NCBI RefSeq assembly: GCF_009649685.1
Contig: NZ_WJPK01000001.1
Span: forward strand, 62,001-126,000
Reading direction: 5' to 3'
Length of the DNA: 64,000 nucleotides
Source: Flavobacteriaceae bacterium EG-1
GTDB lineage: Bacteria > Bacteroidota > Bacteroidia > Flavobacteriales > Flavobacteriaceae
The notes under the pieces were generated by a model. That model ran no database searches. It was not told the origin of the DNA and was given only the letters and a program-made list of their open reading frames with translations. A program made the position numbers and the translations under genes. Every line of letters starts with the position of its first letter. The stretch's first letter is position 1. Below, piece by piece: positions 1-9,269 of this stretch.

Positions 1-641
1 GTAACCAATCCTACTTTAGTAAAAAAGTAAACGATAATTGGAAGTTCAAATATCAAACCACAAGCAATTACAGAAGTTCTAACAGTACCAATGAAGGAAG
101 ATAAATCAATATTGTTACTTACCTCTTTACTAACTGTAAAAGTTGCTAAATAATTAATTGAAAGCGGTGCAACTAAATAATAGCCAAACAAGACCCCAGT
201 AAAAAACAAGAATGAAGCTGCAAATATAAATCCTCTAGAATGCTTTCTTTCATTAGGATGTAGGCCTGGACTAATAAATTTCCACATTTCATAAAGTATG
301 TATGGAAACCCTAAAATAAAACCTGCCCAGATAGAGGTCCAAATAAAAGCAGAAAACTGGCCAGACATTTCACGACTTTGAATAATTATAGGCAATTCAT
401 CAGCACAAAAATTAGAATCAATACCTAGAAATGTACCTACTTTACAAAAGAACCTATAGGTTGGGAAATCCATGCTTTTAGGCCCAAAAATGATAATGTC
501 AAAGATAAAGTCGCTAAGTAACAATGCAATTGCTGCAATAATTACTACCGCTAAGGTAGAACGAATGAGATGCCAGCGTAGTTCTTCAAGATGGTCTAAA
601 AACGACATTTCATCAGGAGATTTGGTATTCTTTTTTGCCAT
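1..641 (-). CDS. tatC: Twin-arginine translocase subunit TatC (3' end cut by window edge)
   Basis: TatC is the polytopic inner-membrane receptor of the Tat pathway, which exports folded proteins. I translated the minus strand from the ATG at 641: the N-terminus reads MAKKNTKSPDEMSFLDHLEEL, with the family hallmark SFLDHLEELR directly before the first membrane segment. The FxxGFPYxxYEMWKFISPGL block and a series of hydrophobic segments follow. About 213 residues are present; the last part (after FFTKVGLV) lies beyond position 1. The start codon overlaps the stop of the upstream kdsD gene by one base (TAATG), so the two are probably co-transcribed and translationally coupled. A predicted Tat substrate, the oxidoreductase at 29046-30404, is in the same window. 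Family assignment is certain; completeness cannot be judged. Confidence 0.95.
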   Translation of the reverse strand, partial: MAKKNTKSPDEMSFLDHLEELRWHLIRSTLAVVIIAAIALLLSDFIFDIIIFGPKSMDFPTYRFFCKVGTFLGIDSNFCADELPIIIQSREMSGQFSAFIWTSIWAGFILGFPYILYEMWKFISPGLHPNERKHSRGFIFAASFLFFTGVLFGYYLVAPLSINYLATFTVSKEVSNNIDLSSFIGTVRTSVIACGLIFELPIIVYFFTKVGLV

Positions 642-1606
642 TATAGGATGCCTTCGTTGATTAGGTTGTGCAAATGTACAACGCCTGAATATTTTTCACC
701 ATCTACAACTAACAATTGTGAGATACCTTTTTCTTGCATAATTTTTAATGCTTTAACAGCCAAAGCATCAGCTGAGATAGTTTTTGGATTTTTCGTCATT
801 ATATCATTAGCGCTCAAACCATTTATTGTGTCATAATTGTTAAGCATTCGTCTAATATCGCCATCTGTTATTATTCCCACAACTTTATTGTCTTTAATTA
901 CGGCAGCAGCACCCAGCATTTTTTTTGATATTTCAACTATTACTTCTTTAATGTCCGAATTATGAGCAATTTGCGGTTTTTGATTTTTTTCAGAAATATC
1001 CGATACACGCAGGTATAATTTTTTACCAAGAGCACCGCCAGGATGATATTTTGCAAAATCATCACTATCAAATCCTTTGATCTTAAGAAGGCATATGGCC
1101 AGAGCATCACCCATAACCATTTGCGCCGTTGTGCTTGTTGTTGGAGCTAGATTGTTTGGACAAGCTTCTTTTTCTACAAATGTGTTTAGCATAAAATCTG
1201 CTTGTTTTCCTAAAAATGAATCTTTCTTTCCGGTCATTGCTACTAACTTGTTATTAGCGCGCTTTATAAGTGGGACTAACATCTTTATTTCAGGGGTGTT
1301 TCCACTGTTGGAAATGCATATTACTACATCATCTTTTTGTATAGTACCAAGATCTCCATGTATAGCATCTGCGGCATGCATAAAAATTGCAGGTGTACCT
1401 GTAGAATTTAATGTGGCCACAATTTTATTTGCAACGATTGCACTTTTACCAATCCCAGAGACAATAACGCGACCCTTTGAAGCAATAATACATTCTACAA
1501 TAGCAGTAAAATCATTATCTAATAAATTGGATAAGTTTTGAATTGCTGCAGATTCTTCTAGAATTGTTTTTTTTGCTAGACTTAAAATTTGATTTGAATT
1601 ACTCAA
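641..1606 (-). CDS. kdsD: D-arabinose 5-phosphate isomerase (KdsD/KpsF/GutQ family)
   Basis: This enzyme interconverts ribulose 5-phosphate and arabinose 5-phosphate, the first step of Kdo synthesis for lipopolysaccharide. The 321 residues match the family length. An N-terminal SIS domain (about residues 35-170) carries the sugar-phosphate motifs GIGKSAIVANK and CISNSGNTPE, and two C-terminal CBS domains (about 205-321) include GIITDGDIRR. The YHPGGALGKKL linker between SIS and CBS is typical of the family. It is divergent from recQ across a 241-bp intergenic region and overlaps tatC by one base. Whether it serves Kdo or capsule synthesis cannot be decided; no other Kdo genes are in view. Confidence 0.93.
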   Translation of the reverse strand: MSNSNQILSLAKKTILEESAAIQNLSNLLDNDFTAIVECIIASKGRVIVSGIGKSAIVANKIVATLNSTGTPAIFMHAADAIHGDLGTIQKDDVVICISNSGNTPEIKMLVPLIKRANNKLVAMTGKKDSFLGKQADFMLNTFVEKEACPNNLAPTTSTTAQMVMGDALAICLLKIKGFDSDDFAKYHPGGALGKKLYLRVSDISEKNQKPQIAHNSDIKEVIVEISKKMLGAAAVIKDNKVVGIITDGDIRRMLNNYDTINGLSANDIMTKNPKTISADALAVKALKIMQEKGISQLLVVDGEKYSGVVHLHNLINEGIL

Positions 1607-1847
1607 GTATTTTATTTGTGTTCGATTCGCTAATTAATAAAACTATAAAATTATGCGAACATTTTTAAAAGAATGTTTTATATTTATAAGAATACAAAAT
1701 TAAGTATTCTATGCGTATACTAGGATAATTATTACAATCAGTTGATTATCTTTGAACTAGCAAAATTAAAATGATACAATACCTCTCAAACTATATTTTC
1801 CAATTCGTAAGAATTTTATTACTAAATTGTAAAAATAAAACCCCGTT
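1607..1847. promoter_or_regulatory. Divergent promoter region between kdsD and recQ
   Basis: This 241-bp AT-rich gap must hold promoters for both divergent genes. On the plus strand, TATCTTTG at 1747-1754 fits the Bacteroidetes -7 consensus TAnnTTTG, which would give a recQ leader of about 85 nt. I found no convincing -33 TTTG at the right distance, so the assignment is weak. Confidence 0.3.
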
Positions 1848-4040
1848 TTGAAGGAAATCGATATACATTCACCATTAAAAAAGTTCTTTGGATTTAATAA
1901 GTTTAAAGGACTGCAAGAAAGCGTAGTACAGAATATTGTTCAAGGAAATAATACTTTTGTTATTATGCCAACTGGCGGAGGAAAGTCACTCTGCTATCAA
2001 TTACCAGCATTAATGCAAGAAGGAACAGCTATTGTTGTTTCACCATTAATTGCATTAATGAAAAACCAAGTAGATGCCATACGTGGAATATCTTCGGAAT
2101 TTGGAATTGCACATGTACTTAACTCTTCTTTAAATAAAACAGAAGTAAAGCAAGTAAAAGAAGACATTGTAAACGGAATAACCAAGTTATTATATGTTGC
2201 ACCTGAATCTTTAACAAAAGATGAAAATGTTGAGTTTCTACAATCTGTAAAACTTTCATTTGTTGCAGTAGATGAAGCACATTGTATTTCTGAATGGGGC
2301 CACGATTTTAGACCTGAATATAGAAATTTAAGGTCTATAGTAAGCCGCTTAGGAGAAAAAATTCCAATTATTGGTTTAACAGCTACTGCTACACCAAAAG
2401 TACAAGAAGATATTATAAAGAATCTCGGTATTACCGATGCTAAGGTTTTTAAAGCATCATTTAATAGGCCAAATCTTTATTACGAAGTAAGGCCGAAAAC
2501 TTCACAAGTAGATTCAGATATAATCCGTTTTGTGAAAAAGAATGCTGGTAAGTCTGGTATAGTTTATTGCTTAAGTAGAAAGCGAGTTGAAGAATTGGCT
2601 CAAGTTTTACAAGTAAATGGAATAAGTGCAGTTCCATATCACGCTGGTTTTGATGCAAAAACACGTTCAAAATACCAAGATATGTTCTTAATGCAAGACG
2701 TTGATGTAGTAGTTGCTACGATAGCTTTTGGTATGGGAATAGACAAACCGGATGTGCGTTTCGTTATACATCATGATATTCCTAAAAGTATTGAAAGTTA
2801 TTATCAAGAAACAGGAAGAGCAGGCAGGGATGATGGTGAAGGACATTGTTTAGCATTTTATGCATATAAGGATATTGAGAAATTAGAAAAGTTTATGTCT
2901 AATAAACCTGTCGCTGAACAGGAAATTGGTAATGCGCTGTTGCAGGAAGTTGTGGCGTATGCAGAAACTTCGATGTCTAGAAGACAATTTATGCTTCATT
3001 ATTTTGGTGAAGAGTTTGACCCTATAAACGGGGAAGGTGCGGATATGGATGATAATGCAAGACATCCAAAGCCAACTCAAGAAGCCAAAAATGAAGTTGT
3101 TCAATTAATTACAGCGGTTCAAGAAACCAATGAAAAGTTTAAATCAAAAGAGGTGGTTAATACGCTTTTAGGTAATGTAAATGCCTTAATTACTTCGCAT
3201 AAAGCTAACGAGAAAAAGGTTTTTGGTTCTGGTTCTGATAAAGATAAAGGCTATTGGATGGCTCTAATTCGTCAGGTACTTGTAGCTAAATTATTAAAGA
3301 AAGAAATAGAACAGTACGGAATTTTACATGTAACTGATTTAGGAAAGGAATTCTTGAAAAAACCATCATCTTTTATGATGACACACGATCATGCATATGA
3401 AGAAGTGGATACTAGAGATATTATAGGCAAAGAAAAAAGTACTGGAGTTACCGACGAAAAATTGTTGAAGCAACTAAAATCTTTGCGCAAGGTACAAGCA
3501 GATAAATTGGGCGTGCCTCCTTTTGTAGTTTTTCAAGATCCTTCTTTGGACGATATGGCTTTAAAATATCCAATATCTACTGAAGAACTTTTAAATATAC
3601 ATGGAGTAGGTGAGGGTAAAGCTAGAAAGTACGGTAAACCATTTGTTAAATTAATAGCAGATTATGTTGAAGAAAACGATATATTAAGACCAGACGATTT
3701 GGTGGTTAAAAGTACCGGGGCGAATTCTGCACTTAAGCTATACATTATTCAGAACGTAGACCGTAAATTACCTTTAAATGATATTGCTTCTGCTAAAGGG
3801 TTAGAAATTCCTGAGCTAATAAAAGAAATGGAACAAATTGTCTTTAGTGGTACAAAACTTAATTTAAATTATTGGGTAGACGAGGTTTTAGATGAAGATC
3901 AGCAAGAAGAAATTCATGATTATTTTCTAGAGGCTGAATCTGATGATTTGGATCAAGCAATGGAAGAATTTGATGGAGATTATGAAGATGAAGAGTTGCG
4001 ATTATATCGATTAAAATTTATTAGCGAAGTTGCGAATTAA
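1848..4040 (+). CDS. recQ: ATP-dependent DNA helicase RecQ
   Basis: RecQ is a 3'-5' superfamily 2 helicase for recombination and fork repair. Over 730 residues the order is: helicase core with Walker A MPTGGGKS (near residue 40), Walker B/DEAH box VDEAHCISEWGHDFRPEY (near 145), SATs-like motif GLTATATP, motif V/VI (ATIAFGMGIDKPDVRFVIH, QETGRAGRD), an RQC region, and an HRDC-like domain near 525-600. The start is TTG at 1848; no ATG or GTG gives a better N-terminus, and the residues right after it already belong to the family. The four zinc-binding cysteines that normally follow the helicase core are absent; the equivalent stretch reads ETSMSRRQFMLHYFGEEF and then an acidic segment without Cys. 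It is convergent with the protease gene across a shared terminator. Confidence 0.95.
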   Translation: MKEIDIHSPLKKFFGFNKFKGLQESVVQNIVQGNNTFVIMPTGGGKSLCYQLPALMQEGTAIVVSPLIALMKNQVDAIRGISSEFGIAHVLNSSLNKTEVKQVKEDIVNGITKLLYVAPESLTKDENVEFLQSVKLSFVAVDEAHCISEWGHDFRPEYRNLRSIVSRLGEKIPIIGLTATATPKVQEDIIKNLGITDAKVFKASFNRPNLYYEVRPKTSQVDSDIIRFVKKNAGKSGIVYCLSRKRVEELAQVLQVNGISAVPYHAGFDAKTRSKYQDMFLMQDVDVVVATIAFGMGIDKPDVRFVIHHDIPKSIESYYQETGRAGRDDGEGHCLAFYAYKDIEKLEKFMSNKPVAEQEIGNALLQEVVAYAETSMSRRQFMLHYFGEEFDPINGEGADMDDNARHPKPTQEAKNEVVQLITAVQETNEKFKSKEVVNTLLGNVNALITSHKANEKKVFGSGSDKDKGYWMALIRQVLVAKLLKKEIEQYGILHVTDLGKEFLKKPSSFMMTHDHAYEEVDTRDIIGKEKSTGVTDEKLLKQLKSLRKVQADKLGVPPFVVFQDPSLDDMALKYPISTEELLNIHGVGEGKARKYGKPFVKLIADYVEENDILRPDDLVVKSTGANSALKLYIIQNVDRKLPLNDIASAKGLEIPELIKEMEQIVFSGTKLNLNYWVDEVLDEDQQEEIHDYFLEAESDDLDQAMEEFDGDYEDEELRLYRLKFISEVAN

Positions 4041-4061
4041 TTTATGCGATTTAAAATAAAT

Positions 4062-4098
4062 AAAGCCCCGAGTATTAATAAATGCTCGGGGCTTTTTT
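4062..4098. terminator. Rho-independent terminator, probably bidirectional
   Basis: An 11-bp perfect stem AAAGCCCCGAG (4062-4072) pairs with CTCGGGGCTTT (4085-4095) across a 12-nt loop and continues into a T-run on the plus strand. It lies between the convergent recQ and protease genes. Read on the minus strand the stem is followed by TTTA, so it can serve both. Confidence 0.9.
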
Positions 4099-4119
4099 CA
4101 AGATTTAATTTGAGTCATA

Positions 4120-5190
4120 TTACACTTCCTTAGCTTCAATGGCCATTTCGCAGCCATAATTATCCATAAAGAAATTATCTAAATCATCTGCCTTGAGGGC
4201 TAAATTCTTTAAATTCTCTTTTACGATATTTGCTCCATCAGTAAAGATGTCTGAAAGGTGAACACGATAGGAAATGTAAATTTTGTTATCGCTAACTCCT
4301 AAGTAATATGGGTCAACATTTCGTTGTAGTAAATACTCCATTAGTTGTTCTAAATTTTGTTTAGGTAAATTATTTAATGGAGAGGTAGCAACAAGGTAAT
4401 CTCGTTTGTAAACGAAAATTCTAATTAATGCACTACCTTGATGAAATTCCCAAAAATCTTTACCTGCTCTACCAAGAACCGGGTTCATATTTAATTCTGA
4501 TAAAGATTCTTCAACAAAATTGGCGAAGTGACTTTTTTCAAATTCCTCAAATACGCTTATATCAACATCATTACCACAATTTGAACAAAATTCAGCTTCT
4601 TTGTCTGAATATGAATCACAACTATTACATTTTAAACGGTATGCATTATCTGTAAAAGTGAAATCAGCTAGCTCTTTTATAAGGTCGGTATGCTTTATTC
4701 CAAAACCAACATTATCAGCATTCGTGAATTTTGAAGTTGTTACACCAACTAAGTTACCTGCTTCATTTAGCATGGGTCCTCCAGAATTTCCCGGGTTAAC
4801 TGCTGCATCTGTCTGTAAATACGCTCTAGATCCCATAGGTTGGTTTACAGCAGATACAATGCCTTCTGTTACTGTATATGGCATTCCGAATGGAAAACCA
4901 TGAATGAATGTCTTAGACATATTATCTATAGTAACATCCGATTGCAAGGTTAAATCATTAAAGTTATTAATGAACCCATCAATATGTAAAAAGGCTAAAT
5001 CAACTTCAGGATTAACCATAACCACATTAGCTACATGTCTATCTTTTTTGTGGTCTTCTACGGCTACCACTTTGTTTCCTGCTACTACATGGTAGTTTGT
5101 TATTACTAAGTTATTTCCACTCACAGTAAAGCCACTACCAGTACCTGAAGCTGTAATTATTTTAAATATAGATTTTTGAATATTTTCCAT
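4120..5190 (-). CDS. Trypsin-like serine protease with C-terminal zinc ribbon, no signal peptide
   Basis: A chymotrypsin-fold protease of the HtrA/DegP type (S1C-like) occupies about residues 1-175. The catalytic triad is visible: His in TNYHVVAG, Asp in PEVDLAFLHID and Ser in NPGNSGGP. The DegP PDZ domains are missing. Instead a CxxC...CxxC zinc ribbon (KCNSCDS...FCSNCGND, about residues 188-208) is followed by about 140 residues I do not recognise, which include repeated aromatic/hydrophobic strands. I prefer the ATG at 5190 (356 aa); a TTG at 5208 would add six residues (MQKRKN). There is no signal peptide or membrane segment, so it should act in the cytoplasm, which is unusual for this fold. 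It lies 26 bp after the unknown gene at 5217-6380 and is probably co-transcribed with it. Confidence 0.85.
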   Translation of the reverse strand: MENIQKSIFKIITASGTGSGFTVSGNNLVITNYHVVAGNKVVAVEDHKKDRHVANVVMVNPEVDLAFLHIDGFINNFNDLTLQSDVTIDNMSKTFIHGFPFGMPYTVTEGIVSAVNQPMGSRAYLQTDAAVNPGNSGGPMLNEAGNLVGVTTSKFTNADNVGFGIKHTDLIKELADFTFTDNAYRLKCNSCDSYSDKEAEFCSNCGNDVDISVFEEFEKSHFANFVEESLSELNMNPVLGRAGKDFWEFHQGSALIRIFVYKRDYLVATSPLNNLPKQNLEQLMEYLLQRNVDPYYLGVSDNKIYISYRVHLSDIFTDGANIVKENLKNLALKADDLDNFFMDNYGCEMAIEAKEV

Positions 5191-5216
5191 GTTTTTTCTT
5201 TTTTGCAATATTTATT

Positions 5217-6380
5217 TTACCCGAACAATTTAGAGAACAATCCTTTCCTTCCTGACTTTACAGTTGTCTTGCCTAATAAGAAACCATTATAGGTTTCTAG
5301 CAACTTTGGCACAGCATCGTGAGGTTCAAGGCCAGATACAGATTCTAGAACATCATAAATAGTGTTTTTATGATTTTCTTCTAAATTGTAATTGTAAATA
5401 AGATATAGGTAATTATATTGAAGAAAATAGGAAAGGGCAAAGTTGTCATTATCCTTAATATATCTATTAACAGTGTTTTCCCAATTCTTTACGTCATCTT
5501 GTAGAATTTGAGTAGAACTTCTCCATTTTAATGAAATAAAAGAATCAGCATGATAAATATCATTTAAAAACTCTTCCTTAGATTTAGCGCAAAGTTCTTG
5601 CATGAACTTTTTTCCTTTATCTATTCGATATTGAAAATCTATTTGACCATTAAACATGTTGTTGACATATTCTTGTAGTTTCGTTCTTAGGTTACCATGA
5701 ACGTAAGGCATGTTAACCAGTTTCAGTATCGAAATAACCGTAATGTCCCATTGAAAGGCGTCCCATCTTTTCTCCTTAAAGAATTCACTAAAGGTTTTGT
5801 AATCTTCAGTAATCTGCGAGATTTGTTGCCACACTTGGTCTATTTCACTACTAGTAAGGGGTTGAACATTAGGATCTTTGTAAAAGGAAGCTTTGTATTT
5901 ATCTACAAACTCATCATCATAATCATCTGCATAAACACAAATTTCACGGAGTATATCATACACTTTATTTGGTTGTCCTAATTCAATTGGCATTTCATAT
6001 TCAAACCAAAGTTCTTTGTTGTTTAGTTGAATTTGGGTTAGTGTTAAGGGATGAAAATTTACTTCGGCTATTTTACGATAAAGTGCAACTTTATTAGTGT
6101 TTTCTGTAACTCTAAGAAAAGGAGCTTTTAATATAAATTTATCTTCACTTATTGTTACCTGAATTTCTGCAGATCCTTGTCCTTGTACAATGTTTAAAGT
6201 GCCACTGGTGTCTTTATTTAATAATACCTCAGGATTTATATAGTTAATAGTTTCTAGTAAAGCATTTCTAAAATCTTTTGCTTCATGGGCATCCATTGCC
6301 TTATCCCAATGAGAGACTTCGGTTTTAGGTTCATTTATGCCTTGTATTGGCCTTTGAAATCTGGGTAATACGTTTTTCAT
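5217..6380 (-). CDS. Unrecognised protein encoded upstream of the zinc-ribbon protease
   Basis: I do not recognise this 387-residue protein. It is soluble-looking, acidic and rich in aromatic residues, with no signal peptide, no transmembrane segment and no nucleotide-binding motif. The N-terminal half (about 25-150) has alternating hydrophobic strands around FILKAPFLRV and LWFEYEMP, possibly a beta-sandwich similar to type III secretion chaperone-like folds. The C-terminal half looks mainly helical, and the last residues are basic (SGRKGLFSKLFG). It is the first gene of a likely two-gene minus-strand operon with the protease, which suggests it is a partner, substrate or regulator of that enzyme. 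Function is unknown. Confidence 0.7.
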   Translation of the reverse strand: MKNVLPRFQRPIQGINEPKTEVSHWDKAMDAHEAKDFRNALLETINYINPEVLLNKDTSGTLNIVQGQGSAEIQVTISEDKFILKAPFLRVTENTNKVALYRKIAEVNFHPLTLTQIQLNNKELWFEYEMPIELGQPNKVYDILREICVYADDYDDEFVDKYKASFYKDPNVQPLTSSEIDQVWQQISQITEDYKTFSEFFKEKRWDAFQWDITVISILKLVNMPYVHGNLRTKLQEYVNNMFNGQIDFQYRIDKGKKFMQELCAKSKEEFLNDIYHADSFISLKWRSSTQILQDDVKNWENTVNRYIKDNDNFALSYFLQYNYLYLIYNYNLEENHKNTIYDVLESVSGLEPHDAVPKLLETYNGFLLGKTTVKSGRKGLFSKLFG

Positions 6381-6795
6381 ATGAAGTTATTTATGGTTTG
6401 TAGTTCGACTTGATTTAAGCTAAAACGAGGCATTAATCTTTAGAATTATGATTCCCAAATTTGTACGACATAATTGGTTGGGAAATTAAAAAATGCTATA
6501 TCACAACGGGAGAGAACTGTATTTATTTTTTAATTCTAAAATTGAAGAGTGTTATTCATCGAATAAGTTGAAATGCGAATTAATTTGTAATAAATTATAG
6601 CGATTTATTACAAAGAATAAATGTTATTAAAATAACTTTTTGATACAATTACGGGCTAATTATTAGGTATTAGCAATTGTCTAATGGGATTGTATTCAAA
6701 ATTTAATTTAGAAGTAGATATTTATTGCACTACTAGTTTAGTGAATTTTAAGCGAAAAGAAATTTTATAGCGTGTTTTTATTTTTATGATAATAA
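6381..6795. other. 415-bp intergenic region with an AT-rich inverted repeat
   Basis: No gene is apparent on either strand. The region should contain the promoter of the 6380-5217 operon and the 3' end of the gene at 6796-8127. Its one clear structure is the inverted repeat at 6584-6614. Confidence 0.5.
6584..6614. repeat. Perfect 12-bp inverted repeat
   Basis: TTTGTAATAAAT at 6584-6595 is the exact reverse complement of ATTTATTACAAA at 6603-6614, with a 7-nt spacer. It is about 205 bp upstream of the minus-strand gene that starts at 6380. No T-run follows, so an operator is as likely as an RNA hairpin. Confidence 0.6.
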
Positions 6796-8127
6796 TTATT
6801 GGCCAGTGCCGCCGCTTGGTTTAGCCCTTTTAAGTTGTCTTTTTATCTTTTTAATTGCCGTTTCAATGGACTTTTCTGGCTCAATAATATTGTGTGCCCC
6901 CCAAAAATCTGGATCAGCAAAACCAATGGCTTCATCACTAAGAATAATAGATGATTTTATTCGATCTTTCATTTTTGGAAAATCATCCTCTTGATTCTTT
7001 TTCCAATCAGTTACTGCCATTTCACAGGTCATGCTATAAATCGAATTAAAAAGTTTTTTGTCCCAATCTATTTTAAATTCTAGCAATACATTGCTATAAC
7101 CGTAATACCATTTATTATTTTTTTCTCGATAATCTACACGATATGCAACCTCGGTTGGCCAAACTTGAGCATTTCTTGGTTTTCTTCGAACAAACATTCG
7201 TGATGCTTCTTCTTTATCAGTAATATTTAATGTATATATAGCACTGGTAAGAATCTTACGTTCAGCATCAACATACAGTTTGCCTTGGTATAATGGGTCT
7301 TTTAAATCTTCACGTTGTTTAAAATTAACAATATATATTAACTTGCCGTTTACCCTAGTAGAACCATCAAATGCATAAGTATAATTAGAAATTGACTCTT
7401 CAGCAAAGATATAATCGGGGTATTTCATTAAATCGACAAATAGTGCATTAAAGGGACCACCTTGCAATTTTAAAGCAACGGTATCCAATTTATCATAATC
7501 AGTGCTTTTTCGAGCTTTATAGAGTTGTACTGCGTCCCGTCTTTTAGTAGTATATGGTGTTTTGTATATATTTACTACGGCTTCAGATAGTGAAACATTT
7601 TTTTTGCGTTTTTTAATGGTTTCCCTATAAAAAGCAGTCATTAAGGTTGGGTCATCAAAATAATTTTCTCCTTTTCTACTGAGTGTTTCACGAACTAATT
7701 TTTCTGCATCTTTAGGTACCGCAATATTTACTTCGGTAAGTTTTGTAATGGAAACACTAAGAAATATTTTATTACCATCTGTTTTAAGTTGTGTTAACGG
7801 AATTGTCTTAGATCCATAACCTAAAAAGGATACTAGTATATTGCCATTCTTTACTGCTAGAGGTATTTTAAGAGAAAATTCACCTTCAGTGTTGCTAATA
7901 GTACTAATGTTAGTGTTTTCTAATGCTAAAGTTGCAAATACTAAAGGCTTTTTAGATTTTTCGTCAAGAATTTTGCCCTTATACTCTTTAAAAGAGGTGT
8001 CATTATTTTCGATATTAGTTTGAATAGCATAGGTACATGGAGCACTAAAATTCAATACCAAGAAAAGTATTACAAACAATCTAAATATCGATATATTAAA
8101 GACGCTATGTTTTTGAATGATATTCAT
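6796..8127 (-). CDS. Exported protein with carboxypeptidase-D regulatory-like domain
   Basis: The 443-residue protein begins with a hydrophobic signal sequence (about residues 12-35). A CarboxypepD_reg-like beta-sandwich follows (about 46-125, YKGKILDEKSKKPLVFATL... ending VSFLGYGSKTIPL), the module that precedes many TonB-dependent receptors. The remaining 300 residues are rich in Tyr/Trp and alternate in a beta pattern, as in periplasmic or outer-membrane DUF5686-like proteins. There is no plug or barrel of SusC length, so it is not a receptor. It probably resides in the periplasm or at the outer membrane; the ligand is unknown. It stands alone, about 196 bp from rluF. Confidence 0.7.
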   Translation of the reverse strand: MNIIQKHSVFNISIFRLFVILFLVLNFSAPCTYAIQTNIENNDTSFKEYKGKILDEKSKKPLVFATLALENTNISTISNTEGEFSLKIPLAVKNGNILVSFLGYGSKTIPLTQLKTDGNKIFLSVSITKLTEVNIAVPKDAEKLVRETLSRKGENYFDDPTLMTAFYRETIKKRKKNVSLSEAVVNIYKTPYTTKRRDAVQLYKARKSTDYDKLDTVALKLQGGPFNALFVDLMKYPDYIFAEESISNYTYAFDGSTRVNGKLIYIVNFKQREDLKDPLYQGKLYVDAERKILTSAIYTLNITDKEEASRMFVRRKPRNAQVWPTEVAYRVDYREKNNKWYYGYSNVLLEFKIDWDKKLFNSIYSMTCEMAVTDWKKNQEDDFPKMKDRIKSSIILSDEAIGFADPDFWGAHNIIEPEKSIETAIKKIKRQLKRAKPSGGTGQ

Positions 8128-8323
8128 GATTTTTAATTCTTAATTTTAGCTCAATGGACTAATAATTCTCATAAATAGGTTGAGCTATGTTCCTAAGTTA
8201 GTGAATATTACAGTAAAAATCTGTTAAATTTTGGATGATTTTTAATCAATTCGATGTAAGAACTGATTTTGCACTTTGTTAATCGTTTCTAAATTGTAAT
8301 TTATTTTATTAGCTTCCAAGATT

Positions 8324-9058
8324 TTAGTCATCATGAGTTTTGTGTGAATCAGAAACTAATCTCTTTATTTCATCTAGTTCTGCTTTAGTAAGGTCACGGT
8401 AACTACCAATAGGAATATCCAAAGTGACATTCATTATTCTAACACGTTTTAATTTTTTTACGCGATAGCCTAAAAATTCACACATTCTCCGAATTTGTCT
8501 ATTAAGACCTTGTGTTAAAACAATTTTGAAAGTGTTATTACTAATTTTTTCCACTTCGCATTTACGCGTAATAGTATCTAAAATAGGCACCCCATTTCGC
8601 ATTTTTCGAAGAAAATGCTCATTAACAGGTTTATCTACTTGAACTATATATTCTTTTTCATGATGATTTCTTGCACGTAAAATTTTGTTGACGATATCAC
8701 CGTCATTGGTAAGAAAAATTAGTCCCTCACTAGGCTTATCTAATCTGCCAATGGGGAAAATCCGTTTAGGGTAATTTATAAAGTCTATTATGTTGTCCTT
8801 TTCTATACGAGTATCGGTAGTACAGACAATTCCAATAGGTTTGTTGAAAGCAAGGTAAACCGGATTTTCATTAGGTTCAGAAATTAAAACACCATCAACC
8901 TGTACTTCATCACCTGGAGAAATTTTTGTTCCCATTTCTGGAATTTTACCATTTATGGTTACTCTACCTTGATCAATTAGTTTATCTGCTGCACGACGCG
9001 AACAATAACCTACTTCGCTTAGGTATTTGTTAATTCGAGTTTGCTTCGGTTCACTCAT
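8324..9058 (-). CDS. rluF: 23S rRNA pseudouridine(2604) synthase RluF
   Basis: This enzyme makes pseudouridine in 23S rRNA. An N-terminal S4 RNA-binding domain (about 7-55, [21 protein letters not shown]) is followed by the RsuA/RluB/RluF-type catalytic domain with the active-site motif [18 protein letters not shown], where the Asp is the catalytic residue. The blocks [15 protein letters not shown] and [29 protein letters not shown] match RluF better than RluB or RsuA. At 244 residues it is shorter than the E. coli enzyme, which carries a longer C-terminal tail. It is monocistronic by spacing (about 200 bp on each side). Confidence 0.9.
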   Translation of the reverse strand: MSEPKQTRINKYLSEVGYCSRRAADKLIDQGRVTINGKIPEMGTKISPGDEVQVDGVLISEPNENPVYLAFNKPIGIVCTTDTRIEKDNIIDFINYPKRIFPIGRLDKPSEGLIFLTNDGDIVNKILRARNHHEKEYIVQVDKPVNEHFLRKMRNGVPILDTITRKCEVEKISNNTFKIVLTQGLNRQIRRMCEFLGYRVKKLKRVRIMNVTLDIPIGSYRDLTKAELDEIKRLVSDSHKTHDD

Positions 9059-9269
9059 AAATACAATGACAAATTATTGTTCTTTGTATAGCAAAGATAG
9101 CTAATCGATTCATCAGAAAATAGATCACGAGTTTTATTTAAGACAGCAATAAACTTCTAATTTTTTAGGTAAAATTGGTCTAAAAACATTAAAACCTTTA
9201 AATGGTCGTGAGTAAATTGTTAGTTGTCTCCTTTAATTTTAGGATGTTTCGAAGCTCTTATAAAAAATG

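Noticed and set aside
1077-1541. 154-residue open frame opposite kdsD
   Set aside because: It is the antisense shadow of a clear gene and has no recognisable features.
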